A DNA stretch of 64,000 nt from Linyphia triangularis (Eukaryota > Arthropoda > Arachnida > Araneae > Linyphiidae): assembly GCA_963978545.1 (NCBI GenBank), contig OZ021721.1:107530366-107594365 (forward strand), written 5' to 3'. Position numbers and translations under genes: made by a program. Below the pieces are notes generated by a model that did no database searches, was not told where the DNA came from, and worked only from the letters and a program-made list of their open reading frames with translations. Shown one piece after another: positions 35,920 to 46,698 of this stretch (position 1 is its first letter; every line of letters starts with the position of its first letter).

Positions 35920-36355
35920 AAATTTTGGGGGGTTTCGATTTAGTGTTTTTCGGGGCATGTCAAAAATTTGTAATGTGAATTTAAGTGATTTTTATTCACG
36001 GTGAGGTTGTTGTTAGTTTTGATCAATTTGGAGCTAATGGTAAAAAGAATTGCATAGAAAAGCTTTTGTGTTTTGGATAATAAAATTTTGTTTTGTTAGT
36101 TTAAGTAAGTTACTTTGCTACTGGATAAAATTCTTTCTCTAGTTGTAGAGATGTTTTTCTTTCTTGCTCTTGACTCTACGTTGATCACATTAAGTCATGT
36201 ATTTGATTAGAAGTTTTTCTTCGTGTATATTCATTTAGTGACTGTGTTTTCATTTCTGCATGAACTTATTGTTTATTTCTAGATAAATAGTATTTGCATA
36301 TGTTCTCTTTAAGATTTGTTTTGGTAAATGAATTATGTAATTGCCAACTAAAGAT
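35920..36355 (+). other. copia 3' untranslated region
   Basis: About 440 bp between the pol stop and the polypurine tract with no ORF; longer than in compact copia elements. Starts with AATTTTGGGGGGTTTCG. Confidence 0.6.
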
Positions 36356-36371
36356 GAAAAAGGGGGCCGAT
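36355..36371 (+). promoter_or_regulatory. copia polypurine tract
   Basis: GATGAAAAAGGGGGCCGAT ends next to the 3' LTR; the purine run primes plus-strand DNA synthesis in LTR elements. Confidence 0.75.
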
Positions 36372-36741
36372 TGTTGGAAAACGTAAGGTATTTTGATACC
36401 CATAGTGTTTATAGGTTTTTCATCATTCAGTCTGATCAGACCAGTTCGTTTACAAATGTAAACATTGAGTGAACTAGGTTGAGATGTTTTCAGGAAAGTT
36501 AACTTATTTATCATATGCAAATTTCTCTGTGTCTAACTGTAACTGTTCATGTAGAGAATGATATATATAGGCAAGTGTTTTGTATACACTTTCTCTTATC
36601 TTTTTTCTTTTTGTATCCTGCATGTAGTTGTCATCTGTAAATATATTTCATCTGCATTAAAGATCAGCTTTCTCATATATGTTTTTGTTCTCACCTTCTT
36701 AACTCGAATAGAAATGCACGTTTAGTTTAGTTTGGACAACA
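36372..36741 (+). repeat. copia 3' LTR
   Basis: Aligns to the 5' LTR with three substitutions and small deletions in the TCTTATCTTATC and ATATATAATG stretches. Ends GGACAACA, followed by the TTTAG duplication. Confidence 0.95.
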
Positions 36742-36778
36742 TTTAGTCAAAAGAAAACATTTCGAGCATATGTAATTA

Positions 36779-37818
36779 CTAGCTGAATACCCGTGCTGCG
36801 CTACGAAATTTTACCATTAGCATTTTAGCAATCAAAAGACATTCATGTATTCTACACTTCAGACGTTTGCTCCCTTTTCGATCCCGACAAATTGATTTAT
36901 CAAAATAGGAACTTTCCTTTGTTGACATTTTAAACGAAATTTATAATTGTGAATAGTAAACTGGAATAGTTTATTGTGTTTATGTTTGCTCTTAGTTCTA
37001 AATTTCAAAGTAGTAGCTGTATTGGAATTAAGTTAATTAGACATTAAGTTAATCCTCGTATAGTTTCAATGTTGCGTCGTCTTTTCATCCCTTAAAAATT
37101 CGTTAATCGATATTGGAATGACTTATTTTTTTAACATTTGCAAAAAAATATCAGAAAAATGACTACATTGGAAGAGGAACATTCGGATATCCCTCGTTTG
37201 GAACGTTTAACCCCTTTTCGACCCCTTATAGTGTGTTAATCGAGATCGGAATAGTTTACTTTTTCTATTTTTACCATTGTTGATATTTGTGCCGATTTTC
37301 AGAGTTGTGACTATGTGGGAAGTAGGATTTTCGAATGTCCCCCGTTTGGAACGTTTGACCCCTTTTCGACCCCTTAAAGTGTGTTAATCGAGATCGGAAT
37401 AGTTTACTTTTTCTATTTTTACCATTGTTGATATTTGTGCCGATTTTCAGAGTTGTGACTATGTGGGAAGTAGGATTTTCGAATGTCCCCCGTTTGGAAC
37501 GTTTGACCCCTTTTCGACCCCTTAAAGTGTGTTAATCGAGATCGGAATAGTTTACTTTTCTATTTTTACCATTGTTGATATTTGTGCCGATTTTCAGAGT
37601 TGTGACTATGTGGGAAGTAGGATTTTCGAATGTCCCCCGTTTGGAACGTTTGACCCCTTTTCGACCCCTTAAAGTGTGTTAATCGAGATCGGAATAGTTT
37701 ACTTTTTCTATTTTTACCATTGTTGATATTTGTGCCGATTTTCAGAGTTGTGACTATGTGGGAAGTGGGAGAATTAGTGATGAGTGAGTGAGTGAGGGCT
37801 TTGCCTTATATATATATG
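36779..37818. repeat. Dispersed repeat R5 with 148-bp internal tandem units
   Basis: Begins TAGCTGAATACCCGTGCTGC and ends GAGTGAGGGCTTTGCCTTATATATATATGG. From about 37197 to 37770 a 147-148 bp unit is repeated almost identically about four times (CCCCTTTTCGACCCC at 37211, 37359, 37507 and 37654). A related element starting TAGCTGAATGCCCATGCTTC lies at 62423-63157. No ORF; transposon class not determined. It lies just after the transposase stop codon, inside the long-TIR element. Confidence 0.8.
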
Positions 37819-38112
37819 GAGAAGAAAGAGATTATTTATCCTTTTCACTTTGTTTATTTCTATTACCTTTTATTTGTGTTTGTGTTAACAAAAAGCGCTG
37901 CTTTCTGATTATGTTATTATTTAAAATTACTTAAAACTGTTTATATTTCTAGTCAAAAATTATGTTTTAGGCGATGAGCAACAACTTCTTTGCCATAGTC
38001 AAACCTATATTCTAGAAGCTCGCTGTTATTCCGATAAGACGATATTTCGTCATTTCAATTTATGTACGGGCCCCCCAAATAGCGTTAAAACTTTAAACTC
38101 CAATAACACAGT

Positions 38113-38376
38113 GGCTATTGGCCAAACAAATTTCAATTTTTTTTTTTTATTGGAAATGTTTTTTCATGGGCAACATTTTTCTAAATACGAGTTGGGGGAA
38201 CTGGGGACAGTATAAAAATTTACAATCCGCAATTTTTATACCAACCCCTTTGCTAACTTAAAAACTATTCAGTTAAAATATTTTAACGATTTAAAACATT
38301 TCTTCAATTGGGACTATGCATCTAGGACCAACGGTGTCGAAAATAAAGGTCGGCCAGGTTATACAGGGACACGCTG
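38113..38376 (-). repeat. Right long terminal inverted repeat
   Basis: Complement of 29701-29965, ending GGGACACGCTG at 38376 before TGTATATATA. Confidence 0.85.
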
Positions 38377-38377
38377 T

Positions 38378-38401
38378 GTATATATATATATATATATATA
38401 T
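38378..38401. repeat. (TA)n at right transposon flank
   Basis: Short TA run next to the right TIR, matching the TA run at the left flank. Confidence 0.9.
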
Positions 38402-38884
38402 TACCGAATGCTATACTTCATTACCCTATGTAAATATATGGGTAATAGAAAGTGTTTTTTGCCCGAAAACATTACTTTTATACAAACAATACCTTACCCA
38501 AATATCTATTCCTATTTGCCAAATGATCAGCATCAAACCCTTTCTTGTTTCAAACACATCTGTTGCGTCCTCGTTTCCAGGTTTTAACCAGCCCAAATGC
38601 CAGGCCTTTATGAGGATTTAAACATAATTGTAATTGAAAAAAATTGGTTTCCCAATCCTTCGCCTGATGTGATGTACTGATGAATAGATATTTCACTTTA
38701 TGCAAAGCATTTTTTTTGCACTTGTAGCATGTCTTCTGACCACTCACAATACACATTTTAAAACAAATTCAAATTCTTACTATCTATTAACCAATCAGAT
38801 TACAAGTTTTATTGTACTGAAAACATAGCAGTCGGCTGTGACATACAATATAGCTGAAATTTTTTTAAATAAAATAATTTCAAT
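38402..38884. other. Region upstream of the thioredoxin promoter
   Basis: Nearly 500 bp without a recognised gene or repeat. ORFs in both strands have no familiar motif. Confidence 0.35.
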
Positions 38885-39051
38885 TTTAACTGTGACTCAC
38901 TTTATTTTCGCGCGTAACCGTAACGTAAAACTTTCTTCGTTTCGTAACCGTAAAAGTTGGTTGTTAATGTTTAGGAATTTCTTCGTTGCTTGCTTGAAAG
39001 ACAAGTTATTTCTGAATTAATTCTATTAATATTTACTGTTGTGCTGCTAAA
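38885..39051 (+). promoter_or_regulatory. Thioredoxin proximal promoter and 5' UTR (putative)
   Basis: This is the segment before the start codon; no transcription start can be fixed. TGACTCA at 38893-38899 is a consensus AP-1 site, which also fits the core of antioxidant-response/small-Maf sites that control thioredoxin genes in animals. GTAACCGTAA occurs twice, 30 bp apart (38914-38923, 38944-38953), in a CpG-containing stretch that stands out locally. No TATA box at a sensible distance. The start context TAAAATGG has A at -3 and G at +4, favourable for initiation. Confidence 0.5.
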
Positions 39052-39075
39052 ATGGTTCACGCTGTTTCTGACGAG
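39052..39075 (+). CDS. Thioredoxin, coding exon 1 (residues 1-8)
   Basis: ATG GTT CAC GCT GTT TCT GAC GAG, then the donor GTAATT. It encodes MVHAVSDE, the first beta-strand region of cytosolic thioredoxin. It was assigned because it joins in phase 0 with exon 2 to give the expected N-terminus at exactly the spacing of animal thioredoxins (Asp26, Trp31 and Cys32 fall at the human positions). The exon is only 24 coding bases, so it is easily missed. It lies 9.25 kb from exon 2. The assignment is by inference from position, phase and start context; transcript data would settle it. Confidence 0.8.
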
Positions 39076-39353
39076 GTAATTTAATATTTTTTTTCAAAAA
39101 GTTATTAAATTTTCGTGAATTTTGTGCGCTTGTTAAACTTTTCATTGGCAATCTAATGCTTAAAGCTTCAATAGAAGAATAAAATAAGTATATGTCAGTT
39201 ACCCAGGTTATTTCAACTCGGTTGTTGAAAATACAATACATATTCTTTGCGATTTAAGTTCTGATGACTTGGATTTAAGGATGGGCGTTACCGGTGTGTT
39301 TTGAGAAAGGGTTACGTCATTCACCTTGTCTTTTTTTTTTTTCCCTTCCCTCC

Positions 39354-39559
39354 TCAGCATGAATTTAGCCGACCAAACGGTATAGTGGTTAGCATGCTGG
39401 CTTCTAGACCGCGAGGTTGCGGGTTCGAGTCCCGTGTTTGGCATGGGTGTTTGTAAATGTATGTTGGTTTGTTAAATGACGAAATGTTTCGGCGCATTAT
39501 AGCCCTCGTGATGCTGACGGCGCCAGATAATCTGAATACAACCAATCAGCATGAATTTA
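39354..39559 (+). mobile_element. tRNA-derived SINE with 14-bp target duplication
   Basis: Body 39368-39545 (178 bp) is flanked by TCAGCATGAATTTA at 39354-39367 and 39546-39559. A-box-like TATAGTGGTTAGC and B-box-like GGTTCGAGTCC give an internal Pol III promoter. The 5' part resembles a tRNA (acceptor CCAAAC / GTTTGG), but the anticodon stem does not pair properly, so it is not a functional tRNA gene. The tail GCGCCAGATAATCTGAATAC is tRNA-unrelated. The perfect duplication implies fairly recent LINE-driven insertion. Confidence 0.85.
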
Positions 39560-40083
39560 TTTTCGAGTTATCTTTAAAATAAACACAAAATGTAATTCCG
39601 GTATAAAGCGTGTATCGGGAAAGTCTAAGTATTTCCTCAGGACTTTTCACTGTATTGTCTTTTTTTTATTAAATTTATTTAGTAATTTTGCCAAGTCAAT
39701 TTCTTTTTAACTTTGATTCTATTGAATTCCACTTATTTAGAATACTCTTTAGTTAGCAACTACTTCTAAATTACAATATAATCAGCTAATAACCTATGAA
39801 AATAATTATATAATATTTATGTACTGATTTCTTATTTGTTTTTTAATAGTTAAGTGTTTTTGGTTAATCAAATGAGATCTTGTTTTTTGAGAAACAACAT
39901 GAATTCATTTTATGAATGACTAGCTTAATATATTGATTTTTTTTTGCTGTGGGGATGTAGGGAAAAAACAGTTAAGCCTGGTTTTTTTTATAAAAATATT
40001 TTTAGTCATTAACCTGGTGCTTCCTGTATACCAAACCTTTTGCTGGCTTGCTTTAGGGCAATTCCCTGGTAATTAGTATGGGA

Positions 40084-40145
40084 ACAGAAGCAGTGACCCC
40101 ATCAGTCGTTATACTTTCATTAGGGGGTCTGTTACTGCTTCTGTA
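40084..40145. repeat. Small inverted repeat
   Basis: ACAGAAGCAGTGACCCC and its complement (with a 4-bp insertion) flank a ~22-bp loop. The local 68-codon ORF reads through it and has no known motif. Confidence 0.5.
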
Positions 40146-43100
40146 CCCTGGTCTGTTTCGGAGGGGACATTTTCGATCATTTTTCTTACTTATAAACAAA
40201 CAGTTGCACAGGAAGCTGGAAAATATAAATTTTTACTCTGTTCACTTAATCAGTTGGGAATCTACGCTCTATCCATATAGTTAGATCAGGAAGAAATTAT
40301 TATTTGAATCAATGATTATTTGGTTACTGAAAAATAAAGTATTAAAATCTGAAATCCATTTAACTTAAAATTTATTTTTTAGAATTACATTTCCACGTTG
40401 CAGAAGGCACATAGTGGCCATTTCATAGAAAGCATGCAAAATTTAAATTTACGCTCTAAAATTTTAGTTTTTCTTCAGTTTATTTGTAGATATTGGCTTC
40501 ACATTATGGTAATTTATAAATGATTTTTTTTGTCAGTACACCCAAGTTCTGTCAGCCAAATTTTGCATGACATGTGAATGACCATGGATCTATGCAGAAG
40601 GAAATGTGGGTCTGTTTAAGGACTTTTCACAAAATTCCATATAAAAAAAATGGAACCTTCATTATATTTCCAGTCGGAGCTGCCAGGTCTGGCGATTTTT
40701 CGCTAATTTGTCGATTTTTGAGGGCGTCTGGCAATAGGTTTTGAGGGTTTGGCAAATTTTAACATTTTTTTGGCGATATTCCAGTGATTTTCTGGATATT
40801 TGCTATTTTTTTATGTATATATATTTTTTGTTTAAAGCAGACTGAGTTAACTTTCCTTGCAACTGTATGGTGAATGCAGGCGCCTGTTGTCTTGAATTAT
40901 TGTGGACTGGATAGAAGATACATTTATTGGGGGGGGGGGGGGCACTATCATTAAAATACTTTGGCTTGCTTTTAGTTACTGTTTTTTTGTTTTCAACCAT
41001 TTACTTTTAAATACTTTTCTTTTTGTTGATTATTAGGCATCAAATACGATACTTGATATCTATTTTTAGAATTCGGTTATTCATTTTGAATATGGCCTAT
41101 TTTTTAATTTCATTGTGGAAATAATTTCTTTGAATTGTATGTTGTATTCCAAAATTCTAACTTTTGTTTGCTTTTGTGTGTGGCGTACGAATCTGAGAAA
41201 ATAATAAGGACAAATTAATACACTTGCCTAGCTTTATCCATTTGAGCTGAAACTTGGCAGATAGATTCGCTGTCGATGGAATGTATTCTATCAAGTTTTT
41301 GGGCTACTAAAAGATATCTCTTACACACGTTTCTATTTGACTTGGAGGAATTAATTTACTCACTGTAATCCAATTGAACTTAAACTCAGTGCTGTAGTTT
41401 GTAGTGTAAAATAAAAAGAGGTGGAAGAATTAGAAGTGTGTTCCTACTAATCACAAAGTGTTTTCTTATTTTGTGTAAAGGATTTTTTCTTATTAAGAAA
41501 CTTGATTCGTATCTGAAGGTCTTACCAGAAATAGAAAACGAGAGGAAGAAGCAGTCTTCCCACGTAGGTTGGCACATGGAATGCGATAAAAGAAAAAAAA
41601 CCTCATTATTATAACTATTATAGGAAGTCAACCGATTCCCCGAAAATACGACTTTAAAATATGTTGCCCTGAAGTCAAAGGAACAACTTTAAAGCATGTA
41701 TTATGAAATAAGTATCTTATTTAAAATAAGAAAAGTTTAATAATGAAAAAAAATCAAAATTTTGAAAATGTCGACATCAAATATAAAGCATAAAAATTAA
41801 AATGTTAGATCTTAAAACCATCAATCATTAATTTTAAATTACTTGTTTCGTTCATATACCAAACTAATCGGAAATTTTAAAATAATTTACAAAAATGTAT
41901 CGCATATTTTTTATACCAAAATTTAATACGTTAGCAAAGCGATGCAATTGATTTGAGAAGTTTTTGACTATTGAGAAGTTCTACTTTAAGGCGATCCGAT
42001 TGCTAAAAAAATTTTATAGGAAATAGTTATTTATGCAACTAGTGGGGAAAGTACTACTTTTTCAAACAAAGTAAAACGCTTATTTGACGAGTAGCACCCA
42101 AAGTTGAATATCGTAGGTCAATCTGTTTGGGAATTAAGCTTACTACGTATACAGACACACTGGCATTGTTCAAGACCACTTTTTTGAACTTGGAGCACAT
42201 CCCAAAACCTGAAGAAAAGCACACAAAAAATTGTTTTTTTTTGTTTGAATCCAATACTTTTATTTTCCTATGTTAACAAACGGGTAATTTAAATTCATAA
42301 AAATAATTTATCTAGCTCCATGTAAAAGCCTAAAATTATTGAAATGCAATACTGCTCGTGTATTTTATAACCAAGAAAATGATGAAATATTATTTCAAAA
42401 TTTTCTGTAATGTGGAGGCGTTCTGTGATCTCAATTTTCAAAATATAAGTAGACCCGACAGGGATTGTGACAAATGTCCGATTATTGATGTAGTAACTAT
42501 CTGAACTGTTAAAAAAAAAAAAAAAAAAAAATTAAAACTTCTAACAAATTAAGATTTTAAAAGTTGTAAGATATTAAGAAAAATAATCGAATAATTCTTA
42601 TTCAAAAACATAAATTCTTATTTTTATATCTAATTAAAGCATTGTAATCAGTCATGTTAATTATGTCAATATTTATCTTTCATTTCTCTATAAAGTTAAT
42701 TAACTCTTTTTAGAAATAATGATCTTGTGGTTAAAGCTGTACTATTTACATTTTTATCTACCATTTTCTATATCATTTCCAGATTGGTTGCATTTTCTTC
42801 TATTTATACTGTGTCTTCTATTGAACAAAATCAAATTGAAAGTGAATAATAATTTGCAGTCTTTCATTATTCTTATTGTTTTAAATGACAAGTTTAAGCA
42901 ATATCCTAAGAATGTCTAAGAAAAATTTCCAATGTTATTTGGAAAGCAACGAATATTTTTTTGCGTAATGAATATTACTTGGCTGCCTAACTTTCCTAAA
43001 TCCCAGCCCAATTAATTGATAGAAATGGAAACGAAAAAAGCCAAACCAGAATTGACTCAATATTAGGACAAGGGAAAATAAATGACACTGCACTTTTCAC

Positions 43101-43259
43101 TCTTCCCCCCCCCCCCCCCCTTCTCCTTTTCCGGCAGTGCGACTAGTATTTTAAACAAACACAACAGGTGTGCCCCCTTGGTCCTTTTGTTCTGTTTCTC
43201 ACAATTTGGTTCTGCATGGGAGGCAAAAAAAAGAGGGAAGGAAAAGTAGGGCTGGAGGC

Positions 43260-43345
43260 CAGAAGTCGCATATTACCATTCCATACTCGCTGTTGGGTCA
43301 CAGAGGGGAAAGGAGCACTTTCATTGGTTGCTAATGATATCACGC
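43260..43345 (+). repeat. Left arm of a ~75-bp inverted repeat
   Basis: CATATTACCATTCC, CTGTTGGGTCACAGAGGGG and AAAGGAGCACTTTCATTGGTT recur in inverted form at 44530-44612, 1.2 kb away. A C16 run (43105-43120) lies just upstream. May be the ends of a foldback element; outer boundaries not found. Confidence 0.8.
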
Positions 43346-44529
43346 AAGTCACTGATTCACTGCCTCTCTCTTTCTCCCTTTCGTGTTCAACTTCGTTCGC
43401 TTTTGTTTCATTTCACTCTGACTAAAAGTTACTATTCATCAAGTGCTAATATTATTAGCACTTTATAATAATAACTTTTCATATGAATTTTTAATTGATA
43501 TTATTATAATATCAAACTGCTACTTTGGGGTGCTTTTATTCAACATAAAAAGTATATATTTTAATAATTGCATTGGTAAATATACCATTGTCCGATAAAA
43601 ATAACGTATTTAGGAGACACATGTGCATCTATAAGAAGGCAATATAAATGAATCCATCAGAAATAGCAGCATGTTATCAGTCTAGATATTGTTATACAAG
43701 GATATAACGCGTGCGCAAAGATATAATTGCGAAAAGTTTCTTTATGACTGCTTTATTAATTTTTCTACAAATGACTATCAGTTACCTAATTTGTACAAAA
43801 ACCAATATAAATAATCGAATACACAAAAAAATTACATTTAATAGGATTTTATTAAAAATATTAATAGATGAAAATACATTCAATATAAAGCAAGTACATA
43901 ATATACAATTAATAAAACTTCACAAAATAAATTTTATTTAATAGATTTTTATTAAAAGTATTAATGAATTACAATCTTCTTCCATGGTATGCTTTAAAGA
44001 TGTCATTAAATATAATTTAATATATATATATAAATAAACAAAGTACGTGGATGATATTTCGCAATTTTGTTTAATATTGTGATAACTTTTATTATTTTTA
44101 GAAGAAAAAAAATTGTTTTTTAAACCAAAAAAAAAAAAAAAGGCGTAAAAGTTATTTCCAAACGTATTTTGATACTCACTGTAATACTCATTTATTGCCC
44201 ATTCATTAACATAAATCGAAAGACGGAAACATTCGAAAATAACTTTCTGAACCATTCATAATTTTCTTCTTTAGAAAACAATTATTTTAAGCATATGAAC
44301 AAAATGAATTATTTCTTTTAAACGGGTTCTTAAGTTCTAAATACTTTCCTTTTCAGCAGAATTGAAAAAATAATGTATTCATTGTTTTTAATTAAAAAAA
44401 TAGTAAATCCCAATTTTGAAATATCTTGCAAAGTTTCCGAATGGTAAAGAAATCCAAAAAAAAGTTTCGCAATCGACGGATATGCAACCGACTTAAATCC
44501 CTCCACCTCGCAGGTGACGTCATTGCCGA

Positions 44530-44612
44530 CACCTGCTAAATAACCAATGAAAGTGCTCCTTTCCCCTCTGTGACCCAACAGCAAGTAGGGAATGGTAATA
44601 TGCGGCCCGGTC
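44530..44612 (-). repeat. Right arm of the ~75-bp inverted repeat
   Basis: Inverse partner of 43260-43345. Confidence 0.8.
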
Positions 44613-45597
44613 ATCGTTGGATTCGGCGATGAGTGCATAAATCTCGTGTAAAAAAATTAACAATTCACGCAAACAAAATAAAAATTATTATTATTTTTTT
44701 TTTTTTTTAAGGGTTTTTTCAATTTAATAACAATATTCTTAATTATTCTGGGCAGTATTTCTTTAAAAAAGCATTTTTATAACTGTTTCCTAATAAGTTA
44801 CACAAGAAAGTGATAAAAAATCCATTAAAGGAAATTTCGTTCGTGCTGCCCTCTATGAGATTTGGTCATTTTTTCGAATCCATCCTCTCTATAGTTTCAG
44901 TATACAGTCTGTTTGTGAAGGCATCAATCAGCGAATCTGATTCGTCGACAGGGCTCTCAGGTCATCGGAGATTATACCGAATACGTTTAGGGTTTCCCGA
45001 CATTTGGCTTGATATCTCCAAATCGACGATAAAAGAAATTTAAAGTGATTTTTTTTTTTTTAATACTATATGTATTACTTCCAATGCAATTTATTTCTTC
45101 CATATACAATTTAGATGACTTCTAAGTGACATATGATTGGGTAATATACTGATGAAAGTATTTTAATAATTAAAAATATTAGAAATCTGAAACTGTTATT
45201 TAGATTAACCGGGACTTCAGTTTGGCACATTTTTTAGAACGCTTATTATGTTTCCTGCCAGTGAACCTTTCAAATTAGTTTAAATTTACTTTGATTCATC
45301 AAATTTGATTTTGAACTTGACGGGGAGAACATAATTAATACTTTTTTTTTTATTTTATAAATTCTTCTCATGGGCACCTTTGTTTGAATGTTTGCATTTA
45401 AGTTTTTATGTACTTGTGACTTTTTTAATTTCATTGATAATATAGGCTTGCGATACTATTTCAATCCACACCCCATACTCTCCAATCGAATGAATTGGGT
45501 CTGGATTAAAAAATTTCGTTACGTTTTAAACTTTTATTTTGAGAAGCTGAAAAGGAAGGGCTACATATCCTCTCGTGAACGGCAACTAAATTTGGGC

Positions 45598-45670
45598 ATA
45601 TTTGTTTATCATGATTGTATGTAAATGCATTTAGTATGTATTGTTCAAAAACGGAGATGGGGGAGGGGGT
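45598..45670 (+). repeat. Direct repeat, first copy
   Basis: ATTTGTTTATCATGATTGTA then ATGCATTTAGTA and a G-rich end resembles 46624-46698 in the same order and orientation. Confidence 0.55.
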
Positions 45671-46623
45671 AAGGACTTGTAATAAATTACAATAAAAACA
45701 TTATTATTGTTCAAGTTTTCAATATTTATTGTAATTATGTTTTATCTTTCATTATGTATCAGTATTTAATTTATTAAAATGTGTTACTATTTTATAGATT
45801 TTAACAAGCAGTGATTATTTTTCTTCTTTATAAATAATTATTTAATACATAAAAAAAACTAGTCAATTAATATTTGTTTCTTTATGTTCGTGGTTCGTTA
45901 TCATAATTTTCGCCGATTCCCATTGGGACAGAATCACGAAAAACACGCTCTACTCAAAATCAAGATCGCTTGAGCAACCTCTCTTGTCGATTGAAAAAGA
46001 TATGTTGGTGACACTTTGAAAAAGTGGCAAATTTTATAACCAAGTTATAGAAAAGTTTGCAACAAAGACCCGAAACTTGAGCATAAATAAGTGTTTAATT
46101 TCAAACTTTATAATAGGGAAATATAGTGGTCGGATTGGCAGACCCAATGTATATGTGTCAAAATATTGATTGGTTATTTTAACCATTTACTTATTGTTTT
46201 TAAATCACTCTCCAAATATAAAATATTATAAATAAAAATGCTCGTACAATTTTTATAAATAATATTTAATTTACTATGGGTATTTTATTATTATAAGTTT
46301 TAGTTTGATAAATAAATTTTTTATGCCATTAATCTTTTGTATCATTATTTTCATTTAAATGTCTTTATTTTTATTCATAACATCCTACTGAAAATTATTT
46401 ACATTTAGCTACAGAAATAAGCACTAATTTCAGTCATTTGTGGTGAAATTATACAATCAAGTTGGCTAGTTATCAGTAAAAGGAAGATTACTAGTAAAAA
46501 GCGCGAAATGCAAAATATTGAAGTGAATGAAATTTAAAATATCAGCCGGACTTATTTCGAAAAATGTCTTTTAGCTTAACAAGAAGTTTTGTGCCACATC
46601 CTTAATACATGTAAAATTTGAGA

Positions 46624-46698
46624 ACATTTGTCTATCACTATTGTATGCAAATGCATGTAGTAACGATTGAGAACAGGGCAATGGTAGGGGGGGGGGGG
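46624..46698 (+). repeat. Direct repeat, second copy, ending in G12
   Basis: ATTTGTCTATCACTATTGTA, ATGCATGTAGTAA, then a G12 run at 46687-46698. Function unknown. Confidence 0.55.

Larger units (their letters stand above)
31041..36741 (+). mobile_element. Ty1/copia LTR retrotransposon, near complete
   Basis: 5701 bp with LTRs at 31041-31416 and 36372-36741 beginning TGTTGG and ending CAACA, flanked by the 5-bp duplication TTTAG (31036-31040, 36742-36746). Order is LTR, primer-binding site, Gag, protease, integrase, reverse transcriptase, RNase H, purine tract, LTR; integrase before RT defines the copia type. By eye the LTRs differ by three substitutions and two short indels, so insertion is recent, yet the coding region carries three frameshifts and two nonsense codons. 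It sits in the last codons of an older transposase gene. Confidence 0.96.
30090..36775 (+). pseudogene. IS630/Tc1-mariner-type DDE transposase pseudogene, split by copia
   Basis: Recognisable pieces in order: REAVRQYG (N-terminal helix-turn-helix region, ~30120); RLRETDSIGRRPR (~30210, the linker typical of this transposase group); NRHGAHPYRPRLVQEFLPRD (~30360); VNVWSGIWKGALV (~30582, around the first catalytic Asp block); MWFQQDDAPHT (30732; second catalytic Asp at 30747-30749); SPNLNPLDFFLWGFLKSKVYE (30853; third acidic residue, Asp, at 30874-30876). The reading frame breaks several times. The C-terminus reads RLGIL up to 31040, and past the copia it resumes exactly in frame as VKRKHFEHM and stop (36773-36775); HFEH(L/M) is the usual end of this family. 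Dead copy. Spacing between the last two acidic residues is about 41-42 residues, allowing for a frameshift. Confidence 0.85.
29701..38376 (+). mobile_element. Tc1/mariner-superfamily transposon with long TIRs, nested insertions
   Basis: The ends are CAGCGTGTCCCCGTTTAACC (left) and, inverted, CAGCGTGTCCCTGTATAACC (right), extending for about 265 bp. The element lies within TA repeats, matching the TA target preference of this superfamily. It encodes a decayed DDE transposase on the + strand. A copia element (31041-36741) and a dispersed repeat (36779-37818) are inserted inside. Removing these leaves an element of about 2 kb. TIRs this long are unusual for classical mariner (about 30 bp), so the family is one of the long-TIR groups. 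Segment 37819-38112 is the transposon's own noncoding DNA. Confidence 0.85.

Noticed and set aside
31041..36741. Endogenous retrovirus
   Set aside because: Domain order (integrase before RT), DTA protease and UBN2-type Gag identify a copia retrotransposon; there is no env.
39368..39443. Functional tRNA gene
   Set aside because: A and B boxes are present, but the anticodon stem does not pair and the sequence continues into a SINE tail with target duplications.
43143..43425. Overlapping ORFs on both strands near 43.2 kb
   Set aside because: No motif; they overlap a poly-C-adjacent inverted-repeat arm.
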